Under the pieces are notes generated by a model. That model was not told where the DNA came from, searched no databases, and was given only the letters and a program-made list of their open reading frames with translations. Below are positions 28,293-36,393 of a DNA stretch of 64,000 nt, piece after piece (within the stretch, counting starts at the first letter, position 1; every line of letters starts with the position of its first letter). Source of the DNA: a virus. The DNA is taken from positions 1 to 64,000 of the IMG/VR virus record IMGVR_UViG_3300021959_010405. The stretch is one strand, 5' to 3'. Both the position numbers and the translations under genes were made by a program.

Positions 28293-28907
28293 ATGAAATC
28301 AATTCTTTTTCAACATAACGCTAAAACAGCTGGGCATTTTATATGCAGCTACCTTAGATCATTCGACGATATTAATATTGTAAATCAATCATTAGATCTG
28401 CATTTACCGGTTTTCGATGAAAGGGTTGCACCTTTATTTGAAAATGATTCAATTATTAACATGACATGCATACGACACCCTATTGATCGCTTTGTTTCAA
28501 TATATAATTTTTTACTAATAAGGCAGTTAACTAACCAGTTAAAAGAACACGAGGAAGAGCGCGATTTCGATTTAAATATATTTCTAGACCACTCAGATGT
28601 ATATCAATACAAATATTACGGAAAGACTGTAGAGGAGGCTATTAATACTATTAAAAAATTTGATTATATTATTGAATTTAATAATTTATCTGAAGATCTT
28701 AATTATTTTACAACTAATGAAAACCTTTCAACAGATAAATACTTTGATTTCAATCGCAAAGTTAATGCGACGAATTATTTGATAAACAGCTTTACTGTAG
28801 ATAATATTAAATTAATTACTAGTAAACTCACATGCGATATATACTTTTATAGAGAAGTAAAGGAGCACCTAAAACGTAAAAACAATATAGCGATTAATAA
28901 TGACTAA
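28293..28907 (+). CDS. Sulfotransferase-family protein
   Basis: A 204-residue protein starting MKSILFQHNAKTAGHFICSY. K11-T12-A13-G14-H15 is the PAPS 5'-phosphosulfate loop of Golgi-type (heparan/chondroitin) sulfotransferases, usually written K-T/A-A/G-G/S. CIRHPIDRFVSIYN (59-72) is the 3'-phosphate loop, with the conserved R61 and S69. The rest is helical, as in that family. It would transfer sulfate from PAPS to a sugar hydroxyl. The ATG at 28293 is chosen over one at 28254 because the conserved beta strand begins there and the longer form overlaps the glycosyltransferase. No Shine-Dalgarno sequence is present. Such enzymes are rare in phages, and the location next to a double glycosyltransferase implies sulfated glycan synthesis. 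Confidence 0.8.
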   Translation: MKSILFQHNAKTAGHFICSYLRSFDDINIVNQSLDLHLPVFDERVAPLFENDSIINMTCIRHPIDRFVSIYNFLLIRQLTNQLKEHEEERDFDLNIFLDHSDVYQYKYYGKTVEEAINTIKKFDYIIEFNNLSEDLNYFTTNENLSTDKYFDFNRKVNATNYLINSFTVDNIKLITSKLTCDIYFYREVKEHLKRKNNIAINND

Positions 28908-28962
28908 CTGAGCGATGTATGTTGCATTTATAGAGTAATTTGTAATTTAAAGTACAGTAGGA

Positions 28963-28979
28963 TACTCTAATGTAGAGTA
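28963..28979. repeat. Short inverted repeat in the 105-bp gap before the propeller gene
   Basis: TACTCT (28963-28968), loop of five bases, AGAGTA (28974-28979). A further TAGAGTAA lies at 28931-28938. It is a weak stem without a T-run and may mark the end of the sulfotransferase transcript. Confidence 0.3.
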
Positions 28980-28998
28980 GTAATACCAATGCTTTCCT

Positions 28999-29006
28999 AT
29001 AAATAA
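28999..29006 (+). promoter_or_regulatory. Late promoter, perfect T4 consensus TATAAATA
   Basis: Six bases before the ATG at 29013, the spacing expected between a -10 element and its transcription start. Confidence 0.7.
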
Positions 29007-29012
29007 TATAGA

Positions 29013-31628
29013 ATGAATCTAACTTTAAATACTAACATAGGAGGGTATTTTACCTACAGAATATATAGGGAGACTCCTGACAAAATAGTATACAAGTCGC
29101 CAGAGAGAAAAAACCTTATTGTTGATACAGGTTTAGAATTTTTATATGATAAGTCTATTAATGATGTCATAAGGGTTTTAGATCTAGGTGTATCTAACCA
29201 GCAAGTGAGAGAGACTGATACAGGAATTGTAGGTGAAAGGTTTCCAAGCTCATCATATTTTACTAACCTATCTGCCCTATCATTATCTGCTTCAGCAGAT
29301 TATAATACCAATACATCTCACCATACAGCTTTTTTTAGAACTAGAACAACTCCAAGATCTCTAAGATTAAGGGAATTCAGCATTAAACCAGAAGGTAGTA
29401 GTGATGCATTTTGCCGACAGCTATTAGATATTGACCTCGAACCTGGAGATGGTATAGAGTTTACTTATGAAGTAAGGGTTGAATGGCCATGCGGTATACA
29501 GGAGTTTAACATGCCACTAACTTATCGAGTTGGGCTGAGTGGTGAGGAATATGGCGTAGTTCAAAAACAAAATTTTGATGATTGGACATACTCTACCCAG
29601 TCAACTAATATCGAAGACTGGGTTTCTATAGCAGTAGGAGGAACAACATATATAGCTGTAGCTTCATCTAATAACTCTGGATCTGGAGAAAACATAATAT
29701 ACTCAACAAACGGTAAAGAATGGCAAGATGCCACGATTGTAAAATCCACACCACCTTACACAGAATCGTCAGCTGGCGCATCATTAAATGATGTAACATT
29801 CGGTAATAATACACTTCGAGGTATAAGTCAATTTGTTGCAGTTGGTAGTGGTGCAGTTGCGATATCCAATGATAACCTCAATACATGGTTGCTGGTAGAT
29901 CCAGTTAAGAGCTATAACTGGACTGGAGTGACTTTCGGATATTCAAGTAAATCATCATTTACAGGAAGATATTTAGCAGTCTCCAATACTGGGGATAATA
30001 GGGTAATGCACTCACAGACTGGAACTGATTGGATAACAGGTGGTGATGATATTACTAATAGTATTGGTTGGTCATCAGTAGCCTACGGGCCCGTATCAGG
30101 ATTTGTAGCTGTTGCAGATTCTGGATCACATAGAATAGCATATTCATCAACTGGAACATCATGGGCATCTGCAGAAGCTACACAACACAATAGTTGGTCT
30201 GATATTGTATATGGTAATGGGGTTTATGTTGCAGTATCAAAAGATGGATCCTTAAGGTCAATGTATGCCAATGAATCTGATCTTTCTACATGGACTGCAG
30301 TAGCTACCCCAGAGCAAAACTCATGGAATAGTGTAGCATATGGCAATGGTGTTTTTGCGGCAGTGGCTCCTGATGGTGATAGCAGAATAATATATACTAG
30401 AGATTTAGTAGAATGGACTGCAGTTGATACATTAAGTTCCCTACAGTGGTCAGGTATATCTTATGATGGAACTAACAGACGATTTGTAGCAGTAGCTAAA
30501 TCTGGTAGCATATATTCTGCATATAGCATATTCATAGACACTCCAGTCTACCCCTCTACAACAGTGCCTGTATCTGCATCCATTACACAGATACCTATAG
30601 ATGGGAGAGTAACTATGGATGATAGTCACTATATGTATACTGTCAAATCTATAGAATTAAGCGGATGTGTTGAAAATACTACTTATAATTCATTAGATTA
30701 TAGCACTGAGAATGAAACGAATAGTTATTCAAAAGCTTCAAGCAGTTTCACATACCCTAACTCTGCTATAAATTCATTCTCATTTGGGCCTCTTAGTGGG
30801 TATGGTCCTATTAAAGGTTTAATGGTAACAAAAGGTAGAACAGAGTCAACACCAATATCTACAACAAGATTAGGGCTTGAATGGTATATGCCAGCAGCTC
30901 TGCAGCCAGATAATAATGAAACTATCTCAAGCCTCTCTGGATCATCTCAACTAATTCAAGGAGAGGCTGGATCTCTCGACAAGCCTATATTGCAGAGTAA
31001 TAATATTAATGACTTACTAAAACTTGACATTAATATTATTAGCAAGTGGGGCAGTGACAGGTCTGGGGCAGTTAAGAGAGTAGCATCAAGTGATAATGAC
31101 TCTTCAACCGGTAGCATTTCAATTGCAATAGGTAAATCGCAGTGGAAACTATTTCAGCCAGTAAGCACAATAGAACCACTCCTATTACCAACAACAATAG
31201 ATTCTCAAGACCCTAATTCCGAATTAAAAATAAAACTTGTATCAAATATACCACTATCTGTGTCTAATAGCGACTCTCTAACAGATGTCGCTAGCATTAC
31301 TATAGGGAGTGCAGAAAAGACTGGTTTAATCGATTTCAATACAGCAGAGTCCACATGGAGCTTCGCAACATCTGCAGATATAGTAAATACCAGCTACACT
31401 AGCAGCGAAATAGAGCGCCTATTACAAGAATCCATAGCCCGAACAACAGGAATATTAAATGAAGTATCTAATGTGGAATTTACAGATAGACTTATTATAA
31501 TAACTTTAAATAATAATATAACCATCGATAGAGCATTAATTAATACCTATGATCATAATACCTATAATACCACTCTCGATTCGTTGCCAGTTGAAACGTT
31601 CTTTAGCTTTGAGAAATTATTTAATTAA
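29013..31628 (+). CDS. Virion protein with a sialidase/BNR-like beta-propeller
   Basis: An 871-residue structural protein. Residues 1-185 form an N-terminal virion-attachment-type domain (MNLTLNTNIGGYFTYRIYRE). Residues about 190-510 carry at least six repeats of ~45 residues. Each repeat follows the scheme W-x-S-V-x-Y-G-N-G-V-Y-V-A-V then S-x-D-G then I/M-x-Y-S-T-x-G-x-x-W, for example SWSDIVYGNGVYVAVSKDGS and SWNSVAYGNGVFAAVAPDGD. Such repeats build sialidase-like propellers and often bind glycans. Residues 540-871 are beta-rich with Ser/Thr bias and a helical end. It closes the plus-strand tail module, converging on the next gene with four overlapping bases and no room for a terminator. 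Confidence 0.8.
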   Translation: MNLTLNTNIGGYFTYRIYRETPDKIVYKSPERKNLIVDTGLEFLYDKSINDVIRVLDLGVSNQQVRETDTGIVGERFPSSSYFTNLSALSLSASADYNTNTSHHTAFFRTRTTPRSLRLREFSIKPEGSSDAFCRQLLDIDLEPGDGIEFTYEVRVEWPCGIQEFNMPLTYRVGLSGEEYGVVQKQNFDDWTYSTQSTNIEDWVSIAVGGTTYIAVASSNNSGSGENIIYSTNGKEWQDATIVKSTPPYTESSAGASLNDVTFGNNTLRGISQFVAVGSGAVAISNDNLNTWLLVDPVKSYNWTGVTFGYSSKSSFTGRYLAVSNTGDNRVMHSQTGTDWITGGDDITNSIGWSSVAYGPVSGFVAVADSGSHRIAYSSTGTSWASAEATQHNSWSDIVYGNGVYVAVSKDGSLRSMYANESDLSTWTAVATPEQNSWNSVAYGNGVFAAVAPDGDSRIIYTRDLVEWTAVDTLSSLQWSGISYDGTNRRFVAVAKSGSIYSAYSIFIDTPVYPSTTVPVSASITQIPIDGRVTMDDSHYMYTVKSIELSGCVENTTYNSLDYSTENETNSYSKASSSFTYPNSAINSFSFGPLSGYGPIKGLMVTKGRTESTPISTTRLGLEWYMPAALQPDNNETISSLSGSSQLIQGEAGSLDKPILQSNNINDLLKLDINIISKWGSDRSGAVKRVASSDNDSSTGSISIAIGKSQWKLFQPVSTIEPLLLPTTIDSQDPNSELKIKLVSNIPLSVSNSDSLTDVASITIGSAEKTGLIDFNTAESTWSFATSADIVNTSYTSSEIERLLQESIARTTGILNEVSNVEFTDRLIIITLNNNITIDRALINTYDHNTYNTTLDSLPVETFFSFEKLFN

Positions 31629-31879
31629 TCGTCGAACGTTAAACCTCGTGCTTCTTGCTCAAGTCTAAGTCTCATAGAAGGGAACATTTCTTTAATATAG
31701 GCATTATATGCTGAGGGTTTGATCCATTTATAAGATGTATCAGTATCTATACCACTTTTCTCTGCAAAATTAGCAGATACATTTACTGCTTCCATTAAGC
31801 ATAGCCAACGAGCTTGTTGTTCTACAGGGAGTTCATCAAATCCAGGCTTGTTATTTGTATTATCATCGTTTTTACTCAT
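31625..31879 (-). CDS. Small hypothetical protein (84 aa)
   Basis: An 84-residue soluble protein with a central segment LPVEQQARWLCLMEAVNVSA followed by SYKWIKPSAYNAYIKEMFPS and an acidic tail. I do not recognise a family. It overlaps the preceding gene (31876-32280) by four bases (ATGA), and that gene overlaps the one before it. These three therefore form a translationally coupled operon starting at 32713. Its stop overlaps the stop of the propeller gene on the other strand. Confidence 0.65.
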   Translation of the reverse strand: MSKNDDNTNNKPGFDELPVEQQARWLCLMEAVNVSANFAEKSGIDTDTSYKWIKPSAYNAYIKEMFPSMRLRLEQEARGLTFDD

Positions 31880-32280
31880 AATATTATTGATCTAAGAAGA
31901 AAAAGAAATTGATTACTATCAATATTGATTTCCGAGTCTTCGAGAATTTTTATAAAGCTCTCTAACCCTTCAATACAGTTTTTAACAATTTTATTCTTCT
32001 CTATATTATTATAACTAAGTTCCCTTTGTAAAATCTCTTTATATGAAATTAGTAGAATAAGTATTATATCATTCGATGACGAGTTAGGTTTAATACTATC
32101 ACGATATAATTTTCCTAATCTGTATGCAGCTTTAATTTCTTCTGGTTGATCCTTTACAAACGACTCGAGTATTACTGCAATATCCTCTATATTACCTGTT
32201 GGCTTTTTACTAATCATAATATTTGATGGTTCTCTATCTTTAGCGTTTTTGTAAATAGAATTTTCTGTAATATCATTCAT
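31876..32280 (-). CDS. Hypothetical helical protein (134 aa)
   Basis: A soluble, mostly helical 134-residue protein. There is a TPR-like stretch (EEIKAAYRLGKLYRDSI) and a hydrophobic helix NDIILILLISYKEILQREL that is amphipathic rather than membrane-spanning. The protein ends FLFLLRSIIL. I do not recognise a family. It is the middle gene of a three-gene overlapping operon and starts eight bases before the stop of the upstream membrane-protein gene. Confidence 0.6.
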   Translation of the reverse strand: MNDITENSIYKNAKDREPSNIMISKKPTGNIEDIAVILESFVKDQPEEIKAAYRLGKLYRDSIKPNSSSNDIILILLISYKEILQRELSYNNIEKNKIVKNCIEGLESFIKILEDSEINIDSNQFLFLLRSIIL

Positions 32281-32713
32281 CCTTTTTCGGCAGATTTGGT
32301 GTGGTTATAGAATTATAGATTGCATCAATATTGCGATTAGATTGCTCTAAATCTACCGGTAGAGTTGCCATCACTGTCTCAGCATTAATTTGAACATTAA
32401 CTCTTTTATCACACCCATCGCATATATACGAGTTATTGCTATTGAGTGTTACTGGTATAAACTGGTCTACTGCTTTATGACATGGACAAACTACAGATAA
32501 TCCCTGCTTTTCCATAGACTTGATACGATCTACCTCAATTTTGCGGAGATTTATATCTCTAAGACTATTTAACGCAGCAAATATTATTATTTGAGCGCCG
32601 GTTGCCATAACAAACACTTGCCAAAAACCATATTGAAGTAGCGACGCTGCAATCGCAGTGCTAATTAGCAAGGTCAATATTAATGATCTTAAAATACTTA
32701 TAAAAGGTCCCAT
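32273..32713 (-). CDS. Membrane protein with zinc-ribbon-like tail (146 aa)
   Basis: Residues 5-27 and 30-50 are hydrophobic (ISILRSLILTLLISTAIAAS, QVFVMATGAQIIIFAALNSL), probably a helical hairpin in the inner membrane. A charged segment and a CPC-H / CDGC arrangement follow (CPCHKAVD near 76 and ICDGCDKRV near 96), which looks like a small zinc ribbon. From memory, a similar hairpin-plus-ribbon protein occurs in marine T4-like phages near tail genes; its function is unknown. The promoter is of the early type, with TATACT at 32733-32728. Confidence 0.65.
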   Translation of the reverse strand: MGPFISILRSLILTLLISTAIAASLLQYGFWQVFVMATGAQIIIFAALNSLRDINLRKIEVDRIKSMEKQGLSVVCPCHKAVDQFIPVTLNSNNSYICDGCDKRVNVQINAETVMATLPVDLEQSNRNIDAIYNSITTPNLPKKDE

Positions 32714-32727
32714 ATAATATATGGTAT

Positions 32728-32733
32728 AGTATA
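32728..32733 (-). promoter_or_regulatory. Sigma70-like -10 element TATACT
   Basis: The surrounding ATTATACTAT is shared with the dut and uvsX promoters. Fourteen bases separate it from the ATG at 32713. Confidence 0.4.
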
Positions 32734-32736
32734 ATT

Positions 32737-33102
32737 CTACTTATTCAACTGTAAATTATCTATTTCCGCTGTTGCATTTGCTACTATAGCATTGGCTTCA
32801 TCTAAGCTATTATTTATAGCTTCTATAGTCTTTAATTTGCTACCGTTTATAGAAGGATTATTAGTTACTTGTTTAAAAATCTTTTTAATTGAAAGAATTG
32901 ATACAAATACGTCACCTAACCTATCAACAATATTTGATAATTCATAAGGTAGCGCTTGCTGCCCAATATTATTTGTATCTTGCTGCTGCTTCTCTCTATC
33001 AAAAACGTCGCCGACAGGCATTCTCACCTTAGCATCATCTGAAACACCGCTACCTACACCACTACCTGATTGGGAACGCTCTTGATTAGACATTGTATCC
33101 AT
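32737..33102 (-). CDS. Hypothetical late protein (121 aa)
   Basis: A soluble protein with a disordered Gly/Ser/Gln-rich N-terminus (NQERSQSGSGVGSGV) and a helical C-terminal half (YELSNIVDRLGDVFVSILS, SLDEANAIVANATAEIDNLQ). The start is placed at 33102 (MDTMSNQERS), not at the upstream in-frame ATG at 33186. A late octamer ATTAAATA ends five bases before 33102, and the longer form would run into the divergent gene. I do not recognise a family. It could be a head or neck component. It diverges from a late gene at 33157. Confidence 0.6.
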   Translation of the reverse strand: MDTMSNQERSQSGSGVGSGVSDDAKVRMPVGDVFDREKQQQDTNNIGQQALPYELSNIVDRLGDVFVSILSIKKIFKQVTNNPSINGSKLKTIEAINNSLDEANAIVANATAEIDNLQLNK

Positions 33103-33107
33103 AATAT

Positions 33108-33115
33108 TATTTAAT
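33108..33115 (-). promoter_or_regulatory. Late-promoter-like octamer ATTAAATA
   Basis: It ends five bases before the ATG at 33102. The downstream TAAATAATATTATG is identical to that of the tagged genes at 36346 and 50922. Confidence 0.55.
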
Positions 33116-33143
33116 ATAAATGCAAGAGAAATACTAAATAATG

Positions 33144-33151
33144 CATAAATA
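33144..33151 (+). promoter_or_regulatory. Late-promoter-like octamer CATAAATA
   Basis: Five bases before the ATG at 33157. Confidence 0.6.
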
Positions 33152-33156
33152 TTATT

Positions 33157-33600
33157 ATGAATTTTTACAGTAAGGCATTTAATCAACTTTTAGAACAGGA
33201 CGAAAATATGGATATGGCTGTCGATCCGGGAGCTGAAGCCAGTGCTGCTCAAGAAACATTAGAGCCAGGAACTGAAATGGGCGATTTGGGAGCTAGTGGC
33301 GATGCTGCTACATCTGGCGCTGAAGTAGCAGACGCCATGGCCAGAAACAGCGAAGCGATGAAAACAACTCTCACAACTTGGATCGAAACAATGGATGAAT
33401 TTGTTGAGTTTTTAAACGGTCTTGAGGAAGGGTCAGTTCAATCTCAACTCAAAAATGCGGTACCTGACACGATAATGGATAAAATTAGAGGGTCAGAAAT
33501 GAAAAAGATATCCCGAGTATCAATGGAAGTCGCCGGTCTCAAAGAAATTCTTCGCGGCTATCTCGCAAGCTCTGACGATGCTAAATACAAATACGTATAA
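33157..33600 (+). CDS. Late protein, candidate head-internal or scaffold component (147 aa)
   Basis: An acidic 147-residue protein. It begins MNFYSKAFNQLLEQDEN, then has an Ala/Gly/Glu-rich disordered segment (residues 20-65) and a helical C-terminal domain (TWIETMDEFVEFLNGLEEGS, MEVAGLKEILRGYLASS). The short hydrophobic N-terminus ending LLEQ recalls the N-terminal targeting peptides of T4 prohead core proteins. This is a resemblance only. A late octamer precedes it. It heads a plus-strand run of three small late genes (33157-34954) with gaps of 22 and 9 bases. Confidence 0.6.
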   Translation: MNFYSKAFNQLLEQDENMDMAVDPGAEASAAQETLEPGTEMGDLGASGDAATSGAEVADAMARNSEAMKTTLTTWIETMDEFVEFLNGLEEGSVQSQLKNAVPDTIMDKIRGSEMKKISRVSMEVAGLKEILRGYLASSDDAKYKYV

Positions 33601-33622
33601 TTATTCTATTATTTTTATATAA

Positions 33623-33922
33623 ATGGAAAATAACGATACTTTTGTATTTGAATTCGATCGAATTGTTGAGCAAATCCTCAACGAAAAGATTGATAAAGAT
33701 CGAATGAAATGTAACTCACCGAGACGCACATCCGGCGGGTCTAAAAAGTTCGTTGTTAAAGCTTGTAAGGACGGTAAAGAGAAGATTGTTCGTTTCGGTG
33801 ATCCGAACATGAAAATTAAAAAGAGTAACCCAAAGAGACGTAAATCTTTCCGTGCTCGACACAAATGCGATCAGAAAAAAGATAAATTCTCGGCTGGCTA
33901 CTGGAGTTGTAAAAAGTGGTAA
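33623..33922 (+). CDS. Small basic, Cys-containing late protein of a family widespread in phages
   Basis: A 99-residue, strongly basic protein. After a short acidic start (MENNDTFVFEFDRIVEQIL) comes KCNSPRRTSGGSKKFVVKAC, then KEKIVRFGDPNMKIKKSNPK and RRKSFRARHKCDQKK ending FSAGYWSCKKW. From memory this is a domain found in many phages, with the pattern CN-PRR, KAC-GGKEKIVRFG, SFRARH and AYW. Function is not established. The charge suggests nucleic-acid or head-interior association. The N-terminal residues NDTFVFEFD resemble the tag of the genes at 36346, 36786 and 50922. Confidence 0.65.
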   Translation: MENNDTFVFEFDRIVEQILNEKIDKDRMKCNSPRRTSGGSKKFVVKACKDGKEKIVRFGDPNMKIKKSNPKRRKSFRARHKCDQKKDKFSAGYWSCKKW

Positions 33923-33931
33923 TAATTTAAT

Positions 33932-34954
33932 ATGAATACGAGAAGAAGGCGTAAGAATTTAAATGAAGCTAAAAAAGGTGCTCGTAATTTACCACCTGGA
34001 GCTCCAGGTGGTGTTAGGTCCTCCGGATTTATTGATCCTAGCAATGTAGATGATAGACCTAAGGCAAGCAATCTTCCTAGCGATAAGGGGATAATGGATC
34101 AAAAAAAGTTATATAATCTTTTTAATACTGGTCTAAAAATTATATTCAGACAAGGAAAAGGAGATGAATTAGAAAACTTTATTGAGGATGGTTTGAAAAG
34201 CTATAATAGACTCAAAAGTGCAGCAAGAATATTATCTGATCCTAAACGCTATAGAGATTATAGTCCCGAGTTGTATAGACAAGATGCTAAGCAGAGTAAA
34301 TCAGAAATATTAGACCTTTACGACGATGCAGAAGATTATCTCTCACGCCTTGTTGCTCAGACTGTCGGGCGCGCGTATATAAAAGCAAGTAGCGAAGATA
34401 AACAAAAAATTGCTACAATGAAAGATTTAAGCGAGCTCCCGACTGATCTTGACTCAATATCTGTAGATGAAGCTGAGCTTATATCTGCAATATTTTTTAA
34501 AGGCAGTGAAAGGGCCTCCAAGGATGAGGCAATTGAAAAAGTTAACGCAATTGTAAACTCCTTTATTAAACTCGATAAAGAAGTTATGGCAGATGAGGAT
34601 ACTGTTCATAATATGCTAACGCGTTTGCAGACAGCAGCTAAAACTGCTAAAGTAGAAAAAGATCAAATTAATATGCCTAAAAAGAGGCAGCCAATAGCTG
34701 AGCCTACTGCGGGCTACTCAAATGTTGATTTAGCGATCAAGCGTAAGATTACTAAAGCGTTTGGAAGCGGGGATCTAGATGAAGTTAAGGCTCAACTAGA
34801 TGCGTCAGGCAGAAAGGATCTAGTTAAAGCTGTTGGAGATAAATCCGAGGCTCAAATATTAAAAGCATATGTTACAGGGAAGCCGATTGAAGAAGGATTT
34901 GTATCTATGTATGATCTAGTTGTAGAAGATCTACTTCATCGATATAGCCTCTAA
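33932..34954 (+). CDS. Late hypothetical protein (340 aa)
   Basis: A soluble, mostly helical and highly charged protein. It begins MNTRRRRKNLNEAKKGARNL, where LNEA fits the (L/I)xE cleavage pattern of T4-type prohead proteases. A Gly/Pro-rich linker and then long helices follow (about residues 50-330). It ends GFVSMYDLVVEDLLHRYSL. No enzymatic motif is visible. It follows the small basic protein by nine bases. The stop lies 24 bases inside the convergent primase gene. A prohead-core or internal role is a guess from context. Confidence 0.6.
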   Translation: MNTRRRRKNLNEAKKGARNLPPGAPGGVRSSGFIDPSNVDDRPKASNLPSDKGIMDQKKLYNLFNTGLKIIFRQGKGDELENFIEDGLKSYNRLKSAARILSDPKRYRDYSPELYRQDAKQSKSEILDLYDDAEDYLSRLVAQTVGRAYIKASSEDKQKIATMKDLSELPTDLDSISVDEAELISAIFFKGSERASKDEAIEKVNAIVNSFIKLDKEVMADEDTVHNMLTRLQTAAKTAKVEKDQINMPKKRQPIAEPTAGYSNVDLAIKRKITKAFGSGDLDEVKAQLDASGRKDLVKAVGDKSEAQILKAYVTGKPIEEGFVSMYDLVVEDLLHRYSL

Positions 34955-35965
34955 AGCTATTTTAGCACCCATTCCTTTATACGAGTTATCTGTAATGAAT
35001 TTTGCAGATAACTCGTTTAAGTTAAACTTAATAGCTAAATCATTAAAATCCTTATATTTACGACCTATATTTTCAGGCCATATAAATAGAGTCTCATTCT
35101 GATCTGCTAATATTTTACTTTTAGATAGACTAGCCGAATCTATCCATTGGGAGTCTAGAACCCATATTCTCCTAAAGAGCTTAAGGGCTGATAACTGTTC
35201 TTCTTGTTTACGAGTAAACGACTGGTGAGATTTTTCCTGTATACCAGCGACCGCGAGACCGTTATTAACAAAGAAGCTATTGATAGGGCCCTCAAAGATA
35301 AACACATCATCTAAAGATGCATCGATATTATCGAAACCATACAAACTTTTTGTACTATTTACTTTAGATATATATTTCGGCTTTGTATCGTTTGCAAAAA
35401 TAGATCTAGATTGATAAAAAACAATCTCGCCGTTAGAATCATAAAACGGTATAACAAGTCTGTCCTTATGAACATTATCATTTAAGGAAACATACAAGGC
35501 CTTGGGTCTATTAACAGCTGTATCAAGCTTTCTAGACTTAATTATATTAATAGCGCGCTTAACTGTATTATTATTTTTAAAGAACTCTACTTGTAACTCG
35601 TCGAGCAAATTTATACAATCCTTAGGTAGCGTGGAAGCCTCTTTCTTTTCAGGCTGATCCCTTCTTTCAATATATTCTTCAACATCTACATCAAAATCCT
35701 TAAGCTCATCAATAACATCGTTAAAAGATAAATTGCCGGCTTCTTTAACCCAATTTAACGGGCTAGAGGACCACCCGCAATTGTGGCAGTATATATTGTT
35801 GTTAGACGGTATATAGTAACATCTCTGCTTTCTCCCTATAGAGTTACCTTCTCTACATATAGGGCATCCGCATTGATAAGAATCATTAAACTTATTATGT
35901 TTAGATCCTACCCCGTACTGGAAGAACTTTAATACAATATATTCTCTAGGGAGCTCAAAGGGCAT
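34931..35965 (-). CDS. gp61: DNA primase, gp61-like
   Basis: It synthesises RNA primers for lagging-strand replication together with the gp41 helicase. The N-terminal zinc-binding domain is visible as CGCPICREG (about residues 32-40) and IYCHNCGWSSSPLNW (about 58-72), a CPxC...CxxC pair. The TOPRIM part has DDVFIFEGPINSFFVNNGLA, where EG is the catalytic Glu, and RIWVLDSQWID with the Asp. Length (344) equals T4 gp61 (342). It is separated from other replication genes by small late genes on both sides. The 3' end overlaps the convergent late gene by 24 bases. Confidence 0.92.
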   Translation of the reverse strand: MPFELPREYIVLKFFQYGVGSKHNKFNDSYQCGCPICREGNSIGRKQRCYYIPSNNNIYCHNCGWSSSPLNWVKEAGNLSFNDVIDELKDFDVDVEEYIERRDQPEKKEASTLPKDCINLLDELQVEFFKNNNTVKRAINIIKSRKLDTAVNRPKALYVSLNDNVHKDRLVIPFYDSNGEIVFYQSRSIFANDTKPKYISKVNSTKSLYGFDNIDASLDDVFIFEGPINSFFVNNGLAVAGIQEKSHQSFTRKQEEQLSALKLFRRIWVLDSQWIDSASLSKSKILADQNETLFIWPENIGRKYKDFNDLAIKFNLNELSAKFITDNSYKGMGAKIALEAISMK

Positions 35966-36014
35966 CCCTTATATTATAAAGGAGATTAATAAAATCTCAA
36001 CAAAATATTATGAT

Positions 36015-36046
36015 ATTTGGGAGATCGTATCCCGTACTAGCAGCAA
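36015..36046 (-). pseudogene. Relic similar to part of the 36394-36786 gene
   Basis: Just beyond the stop of the 98-residue gene, the minus strand reads GCTAGTACGGGATACGATCT then CCCAAA. It matches GCTGGTATGGGATACCATCT then CCCAAA inside the 130-residue gene (23 of 26 bases by hand count). The relic encodes no open product. It suggests that a paralogous copy once lay here and was mostly lost. Confidence 0.45.
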
Positions 36047-36049
36047 AAC

Positions 36050-36346
36050 TTAGTCGTCGTGGCTAGCTCTCCATATGAGATCTTCCCACTTATTAAGGAG
36101 TTCACCCATCACAACTTGAATCTCTTCAAAGTCGCCATCATAGTTAAGTCCTGGGCCACCGCGGGTTTTATTGATATGTTTATTTAAATTGGATCCCTTT
36201 CTTAATACATTTGAAAGAGCGTCCACCGCCCTAGTAACATCATCTACCGACATATTGTTTAAGGCTTCGGCAAGGATTTTAAGCTTATACTCTTTAGCGC
36301 TTATTTTTTTATAATTTTCAAAAATTATTTTTGATTCATTATTCAT
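36050..36346 (-). CDS. Tagged late protein A (98 aa)
   Basis: It begins MNNESKIIFENYKKISAKEY, the N-terminal tag shared with the next gene and with the gene at 50922. The body (AEALNNMSVDDVTRAVDALS, FEEIQVVMGELLNKWEDLIW) is a small helical acidic domain unlike the other two. The late octamer ACTAAATA at 36359-36352 is five bases before the ATG. Promoter and tag together resemble the modules at 36740-36817 and 50891-50968. By analogy with the T4 internal head proteins, the tag may direct the protein into the prohead and be cut near IFE. That is an inference. Confidence 0.7.
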   Translation of the reverse strand: MNNESKIIFENYKKISAKEYKLKILAEALNNMSVDDVTRAVDALSNVLRKGSNLNKHINKTRGGPGLNYDGDFEEIQVVMGELLNKWEDLIWRASHDD

Positions 36347-36351
36347 AATAT

Positions 36352-36359
36352 TATTTAGT
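36352..36359 (-). promoter_or_regulatory. Late-promoter-like octamer ACTAAATA (tagged gene A)
   Basis: Five bases (ATATT) before the ATG at 36346. Confidence 0.6.
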
Positions 36360-36393
36360 TGTTTGGGCGTTTTTTTTTAAATAAAAATAGTAT

